Source: Donghicola eburneus (GTDB lineage: Bacteria; Pseudomonadota; Alphaproteobacteria; Rhodobacterales; Rhodobacteraceae). From it: DNA of 64,000 bases. Location of the stretch: NCBI RefSeq assembly GCF_900115865.1, contig NZ_FOXY01000004.1, positions 186,001-250,000 of the forward strand, given 5' to 3'. The notes below the pieces were generated by a model. That model did no database searches and was not told where the DNA came from. It saw only the letters and a list, made by a program, of their open reading frames with translations. How positions within the stretch are numbered: position 1 is the stretch's first letter; each line of letters starts with the position of its first letter. Of the stretch, positions 61,535 through 64,000 are shown in pieces. A program made the translations under genes and the position numbers.

Positions 61535-62290
61535 TCAGATCTTCCAGCCTGAGTGGAGGGCTGCGATGCCCATCGACAGGTTCCGGTACTTTGCGTTGCC
61601 AAAGCCTGCCTTGCGCACCATACCAAGGAATGTGTCTTGGTCTGGGAATTTGCGGATCGACTCTACAAGATATTGATAACTGTCAAAGTCATTCGCGATC
61701 ATCTGACCCATGCGCGGAATGACGTTGAATGAATAGCGGTCGTACACCCACTGCATCGCATTATTTGGGATCTGGCTGAATTCCAGCACCATCAGACGTC
61801 CACCAGGTTTCAGCACACGATAAGCTTCGTTCAGCGCCTCTTGGGGGCGGGTGACGTTCCGGATGCCAAAGCTGATCGTGTAGACGTCAAAAGTATTCGC
61901 TTCGAACGGTAGCTTCATCGCATCGCCGACGACCCAGTCCAGCGAATCCGACATAGCCTCGGCGTCCGCGCGTTTGCGGCCCTCGACCAGCATGGGTTCG
62001 GTTAGGTCCAGAACGGTGGCATGGGCGTTGCCCGCCCGCTTCAGGTAGCGAAACGAGATGTCGCCGGTGCCGCCAGCCACGTCCAGCAGGCGCGTATTCG
62101 GGCGCGGAGCCAGCCAATCCATCATCGCATCCTTCCAGACGCGGTGGATCCCCATACTCATGACGTCGTTCATGATATCGTACTTGGAGGCGACCGAGTT
62201 AAAGACGCCCTGCACACGTCCTGCCTTTTCGCTTTCGTTCACGGTCTGGAAGCCGAAATGGGTGGTGCCTTGGGTGTCTTCAGTACTCAT
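61535..62290 (-). CDS. ubiE: Ubiquinone/menaquinone C-methyltransferase UbiE
   Basis: 251-residue class I methyltransferase adding the C-methyl group to the demethyl-quinol. The SAM-binding motif [13 protein letters not shown] is near residues 58-70. Further family segments are [13 protein letters not shown] and [11 protein letters not shown], with the usual C-terminal [10 protein letters not shown]. It diverges from mutM with an 87-base gap and leads the ubiE-ubiB operon. Confidence 0.96.
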   Translation of the reverse strand: MSTEDTQGTTHFGFQTVNESEKAGRVQGVFNSVASKYDIMNDVMSMGIHRVWKDAMMDWLAPRPNTRLLDVAGGTGDISFRYLKRAGNAHATVLDLTEPMLVEGRKRADAEAMSDSLDWVVGDAMKLPFEANTFDVYTISFGIRNVTRPQEALNEAYRVLKPGGRLMVLEFSQIPNNAMQWVYDRYSFNVIPRMGQMIANDFDSYQYLVESIRKFPDQDTFLGMVRKAGFGNAKYRNLSMGIAALHSGWKI

Positions 62291-62377
62291 GGGTCTTGAT
62301 CGTCCTTGTTACTGCCCCTTCTTATAGGGCGCTGCGGGGGCGATACAATGCAGCCCCTGCCAAGAAGGAGCGACTCA

Positions 62378-63229
62378 ATGCCCGAATTACCCGAAGTCGA
62401 GACAGTCCGTCGCGGGTTGGAGCCTGTGATGACCGACACTGTCATCGAATCTGCGCAGGTGAACCGCCCTGATCTACGTTGGCCTCTGCCCGTAAATATG
62501 TCGGAACGGCTGACCGGCCAGCGCGTTGTGGGGCTGCGACGGCGGTCGAAATATATCCTCTGTGATCTCGAGGGCGGCGAGACCCTGCTGATTCATCTGG
62601 GCATGTCGGGGCGCATGCTGATTTCCGGCGCGCAGGTGGGGGCCTTTGCGCATCCACACCCCGCACCGGAAAAGCATGATCACGTTGTCCTCAATATGGT
62701 GGGCGGCGCGCGGATCACGTTCAACGATGCCCGCCGGTTCGGGGCGATGGATTTGGCCCAAACGTCAGAGGTCGATTCCCACAAATGGCTGGCGGGTCTG
62801 GGGCCGGAGCCTTTGGGCAATGCCTTCTCTGAAGATCATTTAGTGGCGCGTCTCAAGGGACGGAAAATGCCGATTAAATCTGCCCTGCTCGACCAAAAGA
62901 TCGTGGCGGGTCTGGGTAACATATACGTATGCGAAACGTTATATCGTGCTGGGATTCATCCTGCGCGTCAGGCTGGCGCGATTTCGGAACGTCGCGTCAG
63001 ATCGATGGTTCCGATCATCCGCCAAGTCCTGGAAGAAGCAATCGCTGCTGGGGGCTCTTCACTGCGGGATTTCAGGCAAGCAGACGGCGAACTGGGTTAT
63101 TTTCAACACAATTTTGACGTCTATGGCAGAGAGGGGATGACCTGCAAAACCCAAGAGTGCCAAGCTGAAATCCGTCGAATCGTGCAGTCGGGGCGGTCCA
63201 GCTTCTACTGCCCGGCATGTCAAAGATAA
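62378..63229 (+). CDS. mutM: Formamidopyrimidine-DNA glycosylase
   Basis: 283-residue bifunctional glycosylase/lyase that removes oxidised purines such as 8-oxoguanine. The N-terminus [13 protein letters not shown] gives the catalytic Pro and Glu after Met removal. A conserved lysine lies in RRSKYILCD, the H2TH part follows, and the zinc finger has its four Cys in CKTQEC and YCPAC at the end. The ATG at 62378 has AAGGAG upstream; the earlier frame start at 62306 would put the catalytic Pro inside the chain. Confidence 0.97.
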   Translation: MPELPEVETVRRGLEPVMTDTVIESAQVNRPDLRWPLPVNMSERLTGQRVVGLRRRSKYILCDLEGGETLLIHLGMSGRMLISGAQVGAFAHPHPAPEKHDHVVLNMVGGARITFNDARRFGAMDLAQTSEVDSHKWLAGLGPEPLGNAFSEDHLVARLKGRKMPIKSALLDQKIVAGLGNIYVCETLYRAGIHPARQAGAISERRVRSMVPIIRQVLEEAIAAGGSSLRDFRQADGELGYFQHNFDVYGREGMTCKTQECQAEIRRIVQSGRSSFYCPACQR

Positions 63230-63292
63230 CTTGATCGAGCGGCTCACACTGTTAAGGAATCGGTCTGATCGAAGTAACACGGGACGAGGTTA

Positions 63293-64000
63293 ATGGCCTT
63301 TGAAACGATCATCGTCGATATCGACGATCATGTGGCACTGATCACCCTGAACCGGCCCGAAGCGCTGAATGCGCTGAACAGCCAGCTTCTCGGGGAGCTC
63401 GCCACGGCACTGGCCGAAGCGGATCAGAACGACAAGGTGCGCTGCATCGTCATCACCGGTTCGGAAAAGGCATTCGCAGCCGGCGCCGACATCAAGGAAA
63501 TGTCCGAGATGTCCTTCGTCGATATGTACATGTCTGATTTCTTTGGCGCCGAGGGCGATAAAATCACCAAGACGCGCAAACCTGTGATCGCCGCAGTGTC
63601 CGGCTACGCGCTGGGTGGCGGGTGTGAGCTGGCTATGATGTGCGATTTCATTATTGCCGGAGATAATGCCAAGTTCGGCCAGCCCGAGATTAACCTTGGC
63701 GTCATCGCAGGAATTGGCGGGACTCAGCGCCTGACGCGCGCGGTTGGCAAAGCGAAGTCGATGGATATGCACATGACTGGCCGCTTTATGGACGCCGAAG
63801 AGGCGGAGCGTTCAGGGCTGGTAAGCCGTGTGGTGCCTGCCAAGAAGCTGAAGGAAGAGGCCATGAGCGCCGCCGACAAGATCGCCGAGAAGTCGATGAT
63901 CAGCGTTCTGGCGGCCAAAGAGGCGGTTAACCGCAGCTTCGAAACAACGTTGGCCGAGGGGATTCAGTTTGAGCGCCGCCTGTTCAACGGACTTTTCGCG
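63293..64000 (+). CDS. Enoyl-CoA hydratase (3' end outside window)
   Basis: Open to the window edge: 236 codons, against about 258 residues for the family. Crotonase-fold enzyme hydrating trans-2-enoyl-CoA in fatty acid oxidation. The oxyanion-hole segment [11 protein letters not shown] is near residues 61-71. The two catalytic glutamates are in [11 protein letters not shown] and [17 protein letters not shown] ribosome site precedes the ATG. In related genomes this gene lies between mutM and rpsT-dnaA, so those may follow. Confidence 0.93.
   Translation, partial: MAFETIIVDIDDHVALITLNRPEALNALNSQLLGELATALAEADQNDKVRCIVITGSEKAFAAGADIKEMSEMSFVDMYMSDFFGAEGDKITKTRKPVIAAVSGYALGGGCELAMMCDFIIAGDNAKFGQPEINLGVIAGIGGTQRLTRAVGKAKSMDMHMTGRFMDAEEAERSGLVSRVVPAKKLKEEAMSAADKIAEKSMISVLAAKEAVNRSFETTLAEGIQFERRLFNGLFA

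Overview
The window looks like chromosomal DNA of an alphaproteobacterium of the Rhodobacterales, Roseobacter group. The signs are the gene orders maf-aroE-coaE-dnaQ-secB, tsaE-amgK-murU-addB-addA-trxA, regB/senC-regA and hemD-mitofilin-hemY, plus a flagellar cluster of the roseobacter type carrying flaF and flbT. GC is moderate and evenly spread. I see no insertion sequence, prophage, integrase or CRISPR array. Genes are packed tightly, and many neighbours overlap as ATGA, TAATG or TGATG.

Left edge (1-378): an AT-rich stretch followed by three perfect and several degenerate DnaA boxes directly before maf. This is a good candidate for the chromosomal origin. Housekeeping block (378-31810): maf-aroE-coaE-dnaQ; secB and fxsA; timA-mltA-smr; hslVU; trxA; a long leftward run regB, PAS protein (probable kinase-less DivL), tsaE, amgK, murU, addB, addA; rightward senC and regA; an HD hydrolase; a structured 558-base gap; ahcY; a PRC-barrel protein; a DUF2853 protein; tsaD-gpsA-YciI-EVE leftward; hemD, a mitofilin-like protein with a 20-unit Glu-Ala repeat, and hemY; then tRNA-Thr(CGT).

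Flagellar cluster (31948-60002): about 36 genes in alternating blocks. They cover the stator (motA, motB, a MotE-like protein), rod, hook and rings (flgB, flgC, flgF, flgG, flgH, flgI, flgA, flgE, flgD, flgK, flgL, fliE, fliF, fliK), export (flhA, flhB, fliH, fliI, fliP, fliQ, fliR), one switch protein (fliN), two fliL-type genes, flagellin and its regulators flaF and flbT, small chaperone-like proteins, and several proteins of unknown function. No fliG or fliM is present. Intergenic regions ahead of motB, between fliF and fliL, and between flgB and fliI contain near matches to the CtrA box TTAA-N7-TTAA.

Right edge (59999-64000): ubiE-ubiB (ubiquinone), mutM (DNA repair) and the start of an enoyl-CoA hydratase cut by the window end. 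From the usual gene order, rpsT and dnaA would be expected just beyond the edge; this is inference.

The points most worth a second look are the kinase-less DivL-like protein together with the CtrA-like sites, the non-canonical FlhB cleavage motif (NPVH), the unknown cysteine-containing periplasmic protein between motA and flhA, the structured candidate RNA next to the HD hydrolase gene, and the palindrome and hairpin ahead of ahcY.
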